Assembly: GCF_025200925.1 (NCBI RefSeq)
Contig: NZ_CP104174.1
Coordinates: 6,014,001 to 6,078,000, forward strand
Origin: Bradyrhizobium sp. CB1015
Lineage (GTDB): Bacteria > Pseudomonadota > Alphaproteobacteria > Rhizobiales > Xanthobacteraceae
Direction: 5' to 3'
Length of the DNA: 64,000 nucleotides
Shown: piece after piece, positions 53,087 to 63,868 of the stretch
How positions within the stretch are numbered: position 1 is the first letter of the stretch
Layout of the letters: every line of letters begins with the position of its first letter
The notes under the pieces: model-generated
The model's database searches: none
Told to the model about the DNA's origin: nothing
The model's input: only the letters and a program-made list of their open reading frames with translations
Translations under genes and position numbers: made by a program

Positions 53087-53110
53087 CTCTTGTCCTGTCT
53101 GGAGAAAAAC

Positions 53111-54358
53111 GTGACGAAACAAGCCTCAGCCACGGCCGCCTCCCAGCTTTCGTCACCGTCCTCCCGCCAGGACGACCTCGCCCAGCGGCTGGAAGCGGCG
53201 TTTCTCACCATCCGCAACGAGACCGAACGCCGGGCCGCGCCGCTATCACCCGAGGACCAGCAGATCCAGTCCATGCCCGATGCCAGCCCGACCAAATGGC
53301 ACCGGGCCCATACCACCTGGTTCTGGGAGCAATTCCTGCTCGGCGAGCATGCTGCGGGCTACCGGCCCTTCCACCCCGATTTCGCGTTCCTGTTCAACTC
53401 CTATTACGTCAGCGCAGGCCCGCGGCATGCCCGCAATCATCGCGGCGACATCACCCGCCCCAGCGCCGACGAGGTCGGCGCCTATCGCAAATACGTCGAT
53501 GCGGCCGTCAGCAAATTCTTCCGCGAGGCCGGCGCGGACAAGCTCCGCACAATCGCGCCGCTGGTGGAGGTCGGGCTCAATCACGAGCAGCAGCATCAGG
53601 AATTGATGTTCACCGACATCCTGCATGCCTTTGCGCAGAACCCGATCTACCCGGCCTATGATCCGGACTGGCGCTTCCCGGCCGCGACGCGCGGCGGCGA
53701 TGACTGGCTGCCCCTCACCGAAGGCATCCACACCGTCGGCCATGTCGACGACGGCTTTCATTTCGACAACGAGAAGCCGGCGCACCGCGCCCTGGTCGGT
53801 CCGGTCAGGATCGCCCGCAATCTGGTCACCAATGCCGAGTGGCTCGCCTTCATGCAGGATGGCGGCTATCGGACCGCAACTCTGTGGCTGATGGACGGCT
53901 TTGCCGCGGCCAGTAAGGAAGACTGGCAGGCCCCCGGCTACTGGCGCGAGGTCGACGGCGCATGGCAGGTGATGACGCTGGCCGGCCTCAAGCCGATCGA
54001 TCCGGACGCACCGGTCTGCCATGTCAGCTATTACGAGGCGGATGCGTTCGCGCGCTGGTCCGGCAAACACCTGCCGACCGAGATGGAATGGGAGGTCGCG
54101 GCCCGCACCGGCCAGCTCAACGACGCCTTCGGCATCGTCTGGCAATGGACCCGCAGCGCGTACGCGCCCTACCCCGGCTATCGCGCCGTCGAGGGCGCGC
54201 TCGGCGAGTACAACGGCAAGTTCATGGTCAACCAGCTGGTGCTGCGCGGCTCCTCGCTTGCAACTCCGGCGGACCACAGCCGTATCACCTATCGTAACTT
54301 CTTCTATCCGCACCACCGCTGGCAGTTCACCGGACTGCGGCTTGCCGACTACGACTGA
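53111..54358 (+). CDS. egtB: Ergothioneine biosynthesis protein EgtB
   Basis: 415 residues. The N-terminal DinB_2 domain has the iron-binding HxxxHxE motif (NHEQQHQELMFTDIL) and an earlier His in WHRAHTTWFWEQFLL; the C-terminal FGE-sulfatase domain shows HVSYYEADAFARWSGKHLPT and EMEWEVAARTG. It is the iron-dependent sulfoxide synthase joining hercynine and a cysteine or glutamylcysteine donor. GTG start with GGAG 6 bases upstream; an ATG 17 codons earlier lies upstream of the predicted transcription start. Operon with egtD, 48 bases apart. Confidence 0.93.
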   Translation: MTKQASATAASQLSSPSSRQDDLAQRLEAAFLTIRNETERRAAPLSPEDQQIQSMPDASPTKWHRAHTTWFWEQFLLGEHAAGYRPFHPDFAFLFNSYYVSAGPRHARNHRGDITRPSADEVGAYRKYVDAAVSKFFREAGADKLRTIAPLVEVGLNHEQQHQELMFTDILHAFAQNPIYPAYDPDWRFPAATRGGDDWLPLTEGIHTVGHVDDGFHFDNEKPAHRALVGPVRIARNLVTNAEWLAFMQDGGYRTATLWLMDGFAAASKEDWQAPGYWREVDGAWQVMTLAGLKPIDPDAPVCHVSYYEADAFARWSGKHLPTEMEWEVAARTGQLNDAFGIVWQWTRSAYAPYPGYRAVEGALGEYNGKFMVNQLVLRGSSLATPADHSRITYRNFFYPHHRWQFTGLRLADYD

Positions 54359-54406
54359 AAATTCCGACGACAGATGCGCGCCGGACAGCGCGTTCAGGAG
54401 AGTATC

Positions 54407-55378
54407 ATGAATGTGCACGCCAGCGCTTTGGCCCAAGCCCATCTTCCCGACGAGCAGACCACCGCCTTCGCCCGCGAGGCCATCGAGGACCTCTCGCAGC
54501 AGCCGAAAAAGCTGTCGCCGAAATATTTCTACGACGCGACCGGATCGGAGCTGTTCGAGGCGATCACGAAGCTGCCGGAATATTATCCGACGCGCACCGA
54601 GCTATCGATCCTGAAGGAGCGCGGCAGCGAGATCGCAAGAATCATCCCCGAGCACGCCGCGCTGGTCGAGTTCGGCGCCGGCGCGACCACCAAGGTCCGC
54701 CTGCTGCTCCATCATTGCAAATTCGCAGCCTATGTCCCCGTCGACATCTCCGGCGACTTCCTGAAGGCACAGGCAAACGGCCTCAAGCGGGATTTCCCCT
54801 CGCTCGGCATCTATCCGGTGGCCGCCGATTTCACCACGCCCTTCGAGTTGCCCAAGCCGGTCGCATCGATGCCGAAGGTCGGCTTCTTCCCCGGCTCGAC
54901 CATCGGCAATTTCGAGCCGCAGGAAGCGCAGGCCTTCCTGAGAAGCGCGCGCAAGATCCTCGGCAAAGGCGCGCAGATGATCATCGGCGCCGACCTCGAG
55001 AAGGACGAGCGGATCCTCTTTGATGCCTATAACGATGCCGCGGGCGTCACCGCGCGCTTCAACCTCAATGTGCTGGTCCGCATCAACCGCGAGCTCGGCG
55101 GCAATTTCGACCTGTCCGCCTTCACCCATCGCGCGATCTACAATCGCGAGCGGCACCGCATCGAGATGCATTTGATCAGCAAGAAGAGCCAGACCGTGCG
55201 CCTGCTCGGCACCAGCTTCTCGTTCCGCCCGGGCGAGAGCATCCACACCGAGAACAGCTACAAATACAGCATCGAGCGCTTTGCCGCGCTAGCCCAGGGC
55301 GCGGGCTGGCGCGTGCGCGAGAGCTGGACGGATGCGGCGAAGATGTTCTCGGTGCACGCGCTGGAGGTCGCGGAGTGA
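54407..55378 (+). CDS. egtD: L-histidine N-alpha-methyltransferase EgtD
   Basis: 323 residues; SAM-dependent enzyme methylating histidine to hercynine, the first step of ergothioneine synthesis. Motifs: SPKYFYDATGSELFEAITKL, ALVEFGAGATTKVRLLL, VGFFPGSTIGNFEP and the C-terminal ESWTDAAKMFSVH. AGGAG is 8 bases before the ATG, and the longer frame was trimmed. egtA, egtC and egtE are not nearby. Confidence 0.95.
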   Translation: MNVHASALAQAHLPDEQTTAFAREAIEDLSQQPKKLSPKYFYDATGSELFEAITKLPEYYPTRTELSILKERGSEIARIIPEHAALVEFGAGATTKVRLLLHHCKFAAYVPVDISGDFLKAQANGLKRDFPSLGIYPVAADFTTPFELPKPVASMPKVGFFPGSTIGNFEPQEAQAFLRSARKILGKGAQMIIGADLEKDERILFDAYNDAAGVTARFNLNVLVRINRELGGNFDLSAFTHRAIYNRERHRIEMHLISKKSQTVRLLGTSFSFRPGESIHTENSYKYSIERFAALAQGAGWRVRESWTDAAKMFSVHALEVAE

Positions 55379-55401
55379 GCGCTCCGACGCATCCTTCCAG
55401 G

Positions 55402-56598
55402 TCAATGCTCCTCAGCCTCTTCCGGCGCCGACCCCAGCGACACCGACTCCCACACCGCCACCACGATCAAGATGGCGCTCGTCGCCATTGACAGCCACAG
55501 CGGCGACAGTTCCGACGCGAACCACCACAGCACCAATAGCAGGACGATGCCGATGCCGTGCGAAAGCTGGAGGAAGCCGCGGATCGAGTGCTTGAACAGG
55601 ATGGTGCCAACCAAAAACACCAGCGGGCCGCCGATCGTGCTCAAAACCGTACGGATGTCGGAATGGCCGGTCGGATGCTTCAGCACCAATTCGTCCGACA
55701 CCGCCGTCAGAATGATGCCGGCAACGATCGGCAGGTGCAGATAGGTGTAGGCGAGCCGCGCCAGACGGCCGGATTCGGTGGACTTCGAGATCCACGCGGC
55801 CCCGGCTTCCGCGCCCTTGTGGAAATAGACCCACCACATCGCGATGGCGCCGACCAGCGCCGAGACGAAGGCCAGGATGTTGGCCGCGGTCCATTCCAGC
55901 TCGGCGAAGGTCGCGCCGTTGACGACGACGGCCTCGCCGAGCGCAATGATGACGAAGAGAGCGCAGCGCTCGGCCATGTGGCCGCCCTCGACGGCCCAGG
56001 CCTCGACAGAGGAGAAGCCGAGCCTGGGGATCCAGAAGCGGGCCGCGGGCGAGATGTATTCGATCGTCAGGGCGGCGATCCAGAACCACAGCCGGGCCTC
56101 GTCATGGGCGAAGCCGCCGAGGATCCAGAAGATGGCGGAGACGGAGAGCCAGACCAGGATGCGGATCGCGTTGTGCCGCACCAGGGTCCGGTGCGGCGGC
56201 GTTGCGAGCAGCCAGAACGCGGTACGTCCGACCTGCATGGCGGCGTAGGCAAGGGCGAACCACAAGCCACGCCCCTCGAAGGCGGTCGGGATCGTGGTCG
56301 ACAGCACGAGGCCGCCCAGCATCATCGAGAACAGCAGCAGGCGGACCGGCGTCAGCTCGGGATTGAGCCAGTTGGTGACCCAGGCGGTGTAGACCCAGAC
56401 CCACCACACCGCGAGAAACAGCACCGCGACGTGCACCGCGCCGAGCGGCGTGAAATGGTGCAGCAGCGTGTGCGAGACCTGGGTGACGGCAAAGACGAAG
56501 ACGAGGTCGAAGAACAGCTCGGCATTGGTGACGCGGCTGTGCTGGTTCGGCGTGATGACGCGGAACATCGCGCCGCGCGGATTGTCCGCAGCCATCAT
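55402..56598 (-). CDS. Low temperature requirement protein A (LtrA) family membrane protein
   Basis: 398 residues, about ten or eleven hydrophobic segments. The family opening motif is TNAELFFDLVFVFAVTQVSH; IALGEAVVVNGATFAELEWT and the C-terminal hydrophobic helices are also present. LtrA was named from a Listeria cold-growth locus; the molecular role is not established. Converges with egtD. Confidence 0.85.
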   Translation of the reverse strand: MMAADNPRGAMFRVITPNQHSRVTNAELFFDLVFVFAVTQVSHTLLHHFTPLGAVHVAVLFLAVWWVWVYTAWVTNWLNPELTPVRLLLFSMMLGGLVLSTTIPTAFEGRGLWFALAYAAMQVGRTAFWLLATPPHRTLVRHNAIRILVWLSVSAIFWILGGFAHDEARLWFWIAALTIEYISPAARFWIPRLGFSSVEAWAVEGGHMAERCALFVIIALGEAVVVNGATFAELEWTAANILAFVSALVGAIAMWWVYFHKGAEAGAAWISKSTESGRLARLAYTYLHLPIVAGIILTAVSDELVLKHPTGHSDIRTVLSTIGGPLVFLVGTILFKHSIRGFLQLSHGIGIVLLLVLWWFASELSPLWLSMATSAILIVVAVWESVSLGSAPEEAEEH

Positions 56599-56636
56599 CG
56601 TCCCTCGTGGCGCTGGTCAGGTCAGGTGCAGCTTCG

Positions 56637-56873
56637 TCAGTTACCTGGTACGCCGGTCTGCAGTGCCAGCGCGTGCAGCACGCCCCCCATCTGGCCGCGC
56701 AGGGACTGGTAGACGATCTGGTGCTGCTGGACGCGCGACTTGCCGCGGAAGGATTCCGAGATCACGGTCGCGGCATAGTGGTCGCCGTCGCCGGCGAGGT
56801 CACGGATGGTCACCTCGGCATCGGGGATCGCTGCCTTGATCATCGCCTCGATATCGTGGGCGTCCATGGGCAT
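56637..56873 (-). CDS. bolA: BolA family protein
   Basis: 78 residues with a BolA fold: MDAHDIEAMIKAAIPDAEVT, the loop GDGDHYAATVISESFRGKSR and VQQHQIVYQSLRGQMGGVLH. The family usually works with CGFS glutaredoxins (one is encoded about 4 kb away) in iron-sulphur assembly or sensing. Confidence 0.93.
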   Translation of the reverse strand: MPMDAHDIEAMIKAAIPDAEVTIRDLAGDGDHYAATVISESFRGKSRVQQHQIVYQSLRGQMGGVLHALALQTGVPGN

Positions 56874-57050
56874 TCGGGTCTTGCTCCTGTCTCATCATCG
56901 ATTCGCTGCCGGGGTCCCCTCGCCGGCAAGGCCAAACTTAGCGTGAACGGCCTTCTACGTCACGCTTTCCCGCACTATATCCCTGATCCCATCAGGACAA
57001 AGGCACGACAAGTGCCGCGCGCGGCAGATTGATCGAAAGGGCGTGAAATC

Positions 57051-57410
57051 ATGAAGCTTCCAGGGCCCGACCACCCGATCACCATCACCCCAAACCCGAG
57101 GCGCGTCCGCGTCACGGCGGGCGACATTGTGATCGCCGAGACCAGCAAGGCGCTGACTTTGAAGGAGGCCAGATATCCGGCGGTGCAATATGTGCCGCGG
57201 GAGGACACCAACATGGCCCTCTTGGAGCGTACCGACCGTGTCACCCATTGCCCCTACAAGGGGGACGCGAACTATTACAGCGTCAAGGCCGACGGCAAGA
57301 CGCTCGACAACGCGATCTGGACCTACGAGACGCCCTTCCCCGCGATGACGGAGATCTCAGGCCATCTGGCGTTCTATCCGGACAAGGTGAAGATCGAGGA
57401 GGTGGGGTAG
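57051..57410 (+). CDS. DUF427 family protein
   Basis: 119 residues containing one DUF427 domain (VRVTAGDIVIAETSKALTLK, VQYVPREDTNMALLERTDRV, THCPYKGDANYYSVKADGKT, AIWTYETPFPAMTEISGHLA). Function unknown. Single gene with its own start. Confidence 0.9.
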   Translation: MKLPGPDHPITITPNPRRVRVTAGDIVIAETSKALTLKEARYPAVQYVPREDTNMALLERTDRVTHCPYKGDANYYSVKADGKTLDNAIWTYETPFPAMTEISGHLAFYPDKVKIEEVG

Positions 57411-57421
57411 CTCTCGATGTT

Positions 57422-57502
57422 GTCATTCCGGGGCGGTCCGCAGGACCGAACCCGGAATCTCGAGATTCCGGGTCTGGTGCTGGCGCACCATCCCGGAATG
57501 AC
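57422..57502. repeat. GTCATTCCGGGG palindromic repeat, copy 7
   Basis: Left end GTCATTCCGGGGCGGTCCG, right end CACCATCCCGGAATGAC, with GAACCCGGAATCTCGAGATT inside. Sits between two convergent genes and may end transcription from both. Confidence 0.85.
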
Positions 57503-57514
57503 GAATGGAATCAG

Positions 57515-57688
57515 CTACGCCCTGAAGATCGTGAGCCCCAATATCAGCAGCACCAGGAAGATCACGACGAAGACGTAGAACAGGAAGCGGGCGATGTCGG
57601 CGGAGGCGGCCGAGATGCCGGTAAAGCCGAGCACGCCGGCCACGATCGAGACAAGCAGGAAGATCAGCGCCCATTTGAGGATCGTCAT
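57515..57688 (-). CDS. DUF1328 small membrane protein (YtjA family)
   Basis: 57 residues, two membrane segments (about residues 4-21 and 34-53) joined by [15 protein letters not shown], the family signature. GGAG precedes the ATG at 57688; the longer frame was trimmed. DUF1328 proteins are common in stress regulons of alphaproteobacteria, in line with the EcfG-like promoter upstream. Confidence 0.88.
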   Translation of the reverse strand: MTILKWALIFLLVSIVAGVLGFTGISAASADIARFLFYVFVVIFLVLLILGLTIFRA

Positions 57689-57741
57689 CACCAGCTCCGA
57701 ACTGCCGCGTCTCACGGCCTTCGCCGTTTTCGGCGGACGCT

Positions 57742-57766
57742 AACTTCGCTGCGCGGAACTGGTTCC
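57742..57766 (-). promoter_or_regulatory. EcfG-like promoter of the DUF1328 gene
   Basis: On the minus strand, GGAAC (57766-57762), 16 bases, AGTT (57745-57742): one mismatch to the EcfG pattern GGAAC-N16/17-CGTT. It lies about 54 bases upstream of the DUF1328 start. The GGAAC is part of the palindrome GGAACTGGTTCC. Confidence 0.4.
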
Positions 57767-57844
57767 TAAAGGGGAGTCCAGGCCCTTGCTGAATCGAGTT
57801 CCCGGCGGCACATTCCAGCCGGAATCAGGATCGGGGCGGCCACG

Positions 57845-59032
57845 ATGACGATGTCACATTCAGCGACGATCGGCGCAGAGGTGCATGCCGCGCCGCAGAG
57901 CAAGGTGCGCAATTTGGCGATTGATCGCGCCCGCACCTTCCTCACTTTGGTGGTGCTGCTGCATCACGCGGTGATCCCCTATACTTATTTCGGTCATACC
58001 GATCCGAAATATTTCTTCGGCTTCGACATGATCGTGCTCGCCACCGACAGTTTTTTCATGGCGATGTTCTTCTTCCTGTCGGGACTGTTCGCCTGGTCTG
58101 GCATCGCCCGGAAGGGAGCGCGGAGCTATTTGGCAGATCGCCTGCTTCGGCTTGGCTTACCCTTCGCGATCTGTGCCCTTACGGTCATTCCGCTCGCCTA
58201 CTATGCGATCTCCCTGCGGGAGCATCCCGAGATCGGCTTTTCGGAATTCTGGTGGAATATGGTCACGAAGGGCCCGTGGCCGAGCGGGCCGATCTGGTTC
58301 CTTTGGGTCTTGTTCGCCTTCGACCTGGTTGCCTGCCTGCTGCACCGGCTGTCGCCCAATCTGCTCGATCCGATCAATCGCCTCTCGCTACATGGTCGCC
58401 GTCGGCCCGCCGTGTTCTTCGCGGTGATGCTGGCCGTCACCGCTGCCTTCTACATTCCCGGGCGGGTTCACTTCGGAGCAAGCAATTGGTTCGAGTTCGG
58501 GCCGTTCTCGGTCCAGCACGGGCGCGTGATGCTCTACGCGACCTACTTCTTTTTCGGTGCCGGCATCGGCGTTGCGCAAATGGATCGCGGGCTGCTCGCT
58601 GTCGACGGCCGCATGGCAAAGGTCAGCTGGGACTGGATGGTACTGGCGATCGTTCCGTATTGCCTGTTGTGGGGGCTGATCTTCATCAAGCGCGAAATAC
58701 TGGGCAACCCGTCGCATTTACCGGATTGGTATGAAGCGCTCTATGCCATCTGCTTCACTGTCTTCAGCGTGGCCATCATGTTTCTGATCCTGGCCTTTTT
58801 CCAGAGATTCAAGCAATCAGGCTCAGCCAGGCTGCTCGATCCAATGCAGGGCGACGCGTTCGGCATGTTCCTGGTGCACTATCCAATCGCACTGTGGCTG
58901 CAATACTGGCTGTTCGACTATGACCTGCCGGCGATCGTCAAGGCCACGATCGGGTTTGTACTGACTGTCGCGGCGAGCTGGGCGCTGACGCGCGCGTTGC
59001 GGCAGATCCCGGGCGCGTCGAAGGTGTTGTGA
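57845..59032 (+). CDS. Acyltransferase-3 family membrane protein
   Basis: 395 residues with about ten membrane segments. The family catalytic motif is at the start, RARTFLTLVVLLHHAVIPYT, and the C-terminal LVHYPIALWLQYWLF helix is typical. These enzymes move acyl groups onto exported sugars (OpgC, OafA types); the acceptor is unknown. Single gene, separated from purL by a short palindromic repeat. Confidence 0.88.
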   Translation: MTMSHSATIGAEVHAAPQSKVRNLAIDRARTFLTLVVLLHHAVIPYTYFGHTDPKYFFGFDMIVLATDSFFMAMFFFLSGLFAWSGIARKGARSYLADRLLRLGLPFAICALTVIPLAYYAISLREHPEIGFSEFWWNMVTKGPWPSGPIWFLWVLFAFDLVACLLHRLSPNLLDPINRLSLHGRRRPAVFFAVMLAVTAAFYIPGRVHFGASNWFEFGPFSVQHGRVMLYATYFFFGAGIGVAQMDRGLLAVDGRMAKVSWDWMVLAIVPYCLLWGLIFIKREILGNPSHLPDWYEALYAICFTVFSVAIMFLILAFFQRFKQSGSARLLDPMQGDAFGMFLVHYPIALWLQYWLFDYDLPAIVKATIGFVLTVAASWALTRALRQIPGASKVL

Positions 59033-59064
59033 GGCCAGGCCTCTAGTCACTGTGATGATAGCGG

Positions 59065-59097
59065 GCCCGGATTACGCTTACGCTCCATCCGGGCTAC
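59065..59097. repeat. GTAGCCCGGATGGAGC palindromic repeat, short copy
   Basis: GCCCGGATTACGCTTACGCT-CCATCCGGGCTAC: a shortened copy of the element at 49245-49331. Lies in the 85 bases between two convergent genes. Confidence 0.7.
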
Positions 59098-59117
59098 GGG
59101 ACTGAGTTCGCGACGCC

Positions 59118-61328
<2,211 letters not shown>

Positions 61329-61516
61329 GGATTCGAGGCTTTCGGCGGCGGTTTGGCCGTTCTTAGGAACATCGGACGGCTTCGAAAAGCCCTTTATGGC
61401 GCATTTTCCCGCTGTCCCACGTTTTGCGCCCGGGGGCTCCCGCGGGAACGGGGAATTGCACGGCGCGGTCGGATCGGATTTAAGGTCTAAAGACCCGCTA
61501 TTGAAGGCCTATTTCC

Positions 61517-61996
61517 TTGCACGAATTGACCAAAGCGCCCCCGCCGCGCCGCCCCGAGCTCCATGTCGCCACCGAGGGCGAATTTGTGGGCTGGCGGACC
61601 TGGATTCGCGACAGTTTTGAGTCCCATGTCGGCCCCTTCTGGCACCGGATCGAGGCGGACGGCAGCGTCCGCAGCGCCTTCCGGGTCGAGAAGAAGCACC
61701 TCAACGGCTCCGGGAACGTCCACGGCGGCTGCTACATGGCCTTCGCCGATTATTCCCTGTTTGCGATCGCCACCCATGTCCTGGACAGCCGGGCGGTGAC
61801 GACCAATTTCGCCTGCGAATTCCTCGACGCGGCACGCGAGGGCGAGCTGATCGAATGCACCGGCGAGGTCACCCGCGCCGGCGGTTCGCTGATCTTCCTG
61901 CGCGGCAAGATGATGTCGGGCGAGCGCCTGCTGCTCACCTTTTCCGGAACGATCAAGCGGATGAAGCGGAAGGCACTCCCGCAGCCAGACGCATAG
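61517..61996 (+). CDS. PaaI-type thioesterase with TTG start
   Basis: 159 residues of hot-dog fold: NGSGNVHGGCYMAFADYSLF carries the conserved active-site region, followed by VTTNFACEFLDAAREGELIE and FLRGKMMSGERLLLTFSG. Acts on an acyl-CoA thioester, substrate unknown. The only start in place is TTG at 61517, with GAAGG upstream; no ATG or GTG lies within the first 35 codons that would keep the fold. Divergent from purL. Confidence 0.85.
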   Translation: MHELTKAPPPRRPELHVATEGEFVGWRTWIRDSFESHVGPFWHRIEADGSVRSAFRVEKKHLNGSGNVHGGCYMAFADYSLFAIATHVLDSRAVTTNFACEFLDAAREGELIECTGEVTRAGGSLIFLRGKMMSGERLLLTFSGTIKRMKRKALPQPDA

Positions 61997-62072
61997 CTCG
62001 ACGCCTTCCCTTTTCGCGCGCCCTCGCCCAGACTTCCCGGCAAGCGCTGTTGGCGCCGGGGAGCAGAACAAG

Positions 62073-63038
62073 GTGCCGCAGAGCACATCCGAGGCGGGCC
62101 GCGCGACGGCGGCCGCATCAACGCCGTTGCCGTCCATGGCCGCCAAAGGTGCGCACAGCTGGCGCGATTACGCGCTGCTCCTTGCGCTCGCCTGCTGCTG
62201 GAGCTCGACCTATCCGCTGGCCAAGCTGGCGCTCCCCACCATCCCGCCCATCACCTTCATCTCGGCACGCTCACTGATCGCCGCCGCCTTCCCGTTCGCG
62301 ATCCTGTGGATGCGCGGCACCAGGATCCCGACCGAGGCGAAAGCCTGGAAGCTGTTCGCGACCCAGCAATTGATCAACTCGACCTTCCCGTTCCTGATCA
62401 TCACCTGGTCGCAGCAATATGTGCCGGCCTCGAACACGGTGGTGCTGGCCTCGACCACGCCGATCTTCGCCTTCCTGATCACCTCGCTGATCACGCGGCA
62501 CGAGCCGGCGACGCTGCTCAAGCTCACCGGCGCGATCCTCGGCCTTGGCGGTACCGTCGCCATCGTCGGCCTCGATGTGCTGCGCGGCTTCGGCAGTGAG
62601 ATTGTGGCGGAGATCGCGATCCTGCTCGCCACCATCTCATTTGCCTGCGCAACGATCTTCGGCCTCCGCCTGTCCGAATACGACCCGATGGTGGTGGCAG
62701 CGGGCTCGCTGCTGTTCGGCGGCCTCGTGCTGCTGCCGCCCGCGCTGCTGATCGACCAGCCGTGGACGCTGCAGCCCACGCCGACGGCGCTCGTGGCCAC
62801 CATCGTCATGGGCATTGTGTCGAGCGCATTAGGCCTGATGCTGTTCTACGTTTGCCTCGGCCGGCTCGGCACGCTGACCACCAACGCGCAAGGCTATCTG
62901 CGCATGCCGATCGGCGTCGGCTTGTCCGTGCTGCTGCTCGGCGAGAGCGTGCCGTCGAACCTCGCGCTGGGGTTGTTGCTGGTCATGGCGGGGGTTGCGG
63001 CGATGACGCTGCCGGCGGAGAAGTTGAAGCTACGGTAG
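62073..63038 (+). CDS. EamA/DMT family transporter
   Basis: 321 residues, ten hydrophobic segments in two EamA repeats (ALACCWSSTYPLAKLALPTI; INSTFPFLIITWSQQYVPAS; LGTLTTNAQGYLRMPIGVGL). A drug/metabolite exporter of the EamA superfamily. Starts with GTG at 62073, with GGGGAG 9 bases upstream; an ATG at 62136 is the alternative. Follows the thioesterase by 76 bases. Confidence 0.9.
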   Translation: MPQSTSEAGRATAAASTPLPSMAAKGAHSWRDYALLLALACCWSSTYPLAKLALPTIPPITFISARSLIAAAFPFAILWMRGTRIPTEAKAWKLFATQQLINSTFPFLIITWSQQYVPASNTVVLASTTPIFAFLITSLITRHEPATLLKLTGAILGLGGTVAIVGLDVLRGFGSEIVAEIAILLATISFACATIFGLRLSEYDPMVVAAGSLLFGGLVLLPPALLIDQPWTLQPTPTALVATIVMGIVSSALGLMLFYVCLGRLGTLTTNAQGYLRMPIGVGLSVLLLGESVPSNLALGLLLVMAGVAAMTLPAEKLKLR

Positions 63039-63130
63039 GCAGAACGAAATTTGGTTGAATGGATGCGAGCCGAGCGCTCGGTCCACCTCTCCCGCTCGCG
63101 GGAGAGGGAGTCGAGTCCCACCGCCACCAT

Positions 63131-63868
63131 TCAGGTCGACAGCTGCTTCTCCGCGATCGACAGCCATTCCGCCTGCGTCTTGCGCAAATAGTTCGGCGCG
63201 CGGCGCATCTGGATCAGCAGTTCGTTGAAGACCATGCGCGCTTCAGTGGTGCGGCCGACCATTTGCAGCAGCATGCCGTAGCGCACCCGCGCCTCGGCGC
63301 CGGGGAAGTAGCCGGTCAGCGCGTGATATTCCTCCAGCGCCTCATCGACACGTCCAACTTCCGCCAGTGCACGGGCATAGAGCAGATGCGCGTCGGCGGA
63401 GTCGAAGTCGGGCCATTGCTTCTGCAGATCGTCGAGCGTCGCGAGCGCATCGGCCGGGCGGCTGGCGGCAAATTGCGCCTGCGCCTTGCGCAGCGCATAA
63501 GCGGGATCGTGGCCCATGGGCAGCTTCAGGACGTGATCGTAATGCGCTTCCGCTTCGGCGAACCGGCCGATATTCGCACACTCTTCCGCCAGCGCCGCGC
63601 GGTTGGCGATGGTGTCGGTGCCGGCCAGCCGGTCGGACAGTTCGCGATAGCGTTTCTCGGGATCGAGGCGATTGGCGAGGTGCTGGCGCGCCTGCCGCGC
63701 GCCGGGGCTCGAAAACCATTCGGGAAGGAGCTCGACCGCGATATAGGCGATCGCGCCCATCAGCGGTACCAACAGGATGATGAAAGCCCAGGGCCGCAGC
63801 CGTCCGGTTCGCGAGGCGTGATAGATCAGCGTGATTTCGAGCAGCAGAACGACCAAAGCGACGGGCAT
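63131..63868 (-). CDS. Membrane-anchored PLDc_N/TPR protein
   Basis: 245 residues. The N-terminal 60 residues have two membrane segments of the PLDc_N type (LLLEITLIYHASRTGRLRPW, LLVPLMGAIAYIAVELLPEW). The rest is TPR-like helices (AEECANIGRFAEAEAHYDHV, YARALAEVGRVDEALEEYHA, RYGMLLQMVGRTTEARMVFN). Probably a scaffold; partner unknown. The start at 63868 is preferred for the membrane segment. Confidence 0.85.
   Translation of the reverse strand: MPVALVVLLLEITLIYHASRTGRLRPWAFIILLVPLMGAIAYIAVELLPEWFSSPGARQARQHLANRLDPEKRYRELSDRLAGTDTIANRAALAEECANIGRFAEAEAHYDHVLKLPMGHDPAYALRKAQAQFAASRPADALATLDDLQKQWPDFDSADAHLLYARALAEVGRVDEALEEYHALTGYFPGAEARVRYGMLLQMVGRTTEARMVFNELLIQMRRAPNYLRKTQAEWLSIAEKQLST

Noticed and set aside
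53060..53110. N-terminal 17-residue extension of EgtB from the ATG at 53060
   Set aside because: It overlaps the exact EcfG promoter and would lie upstream of the expected transcription start; the GTG at 53111 has a proper ribosome site.
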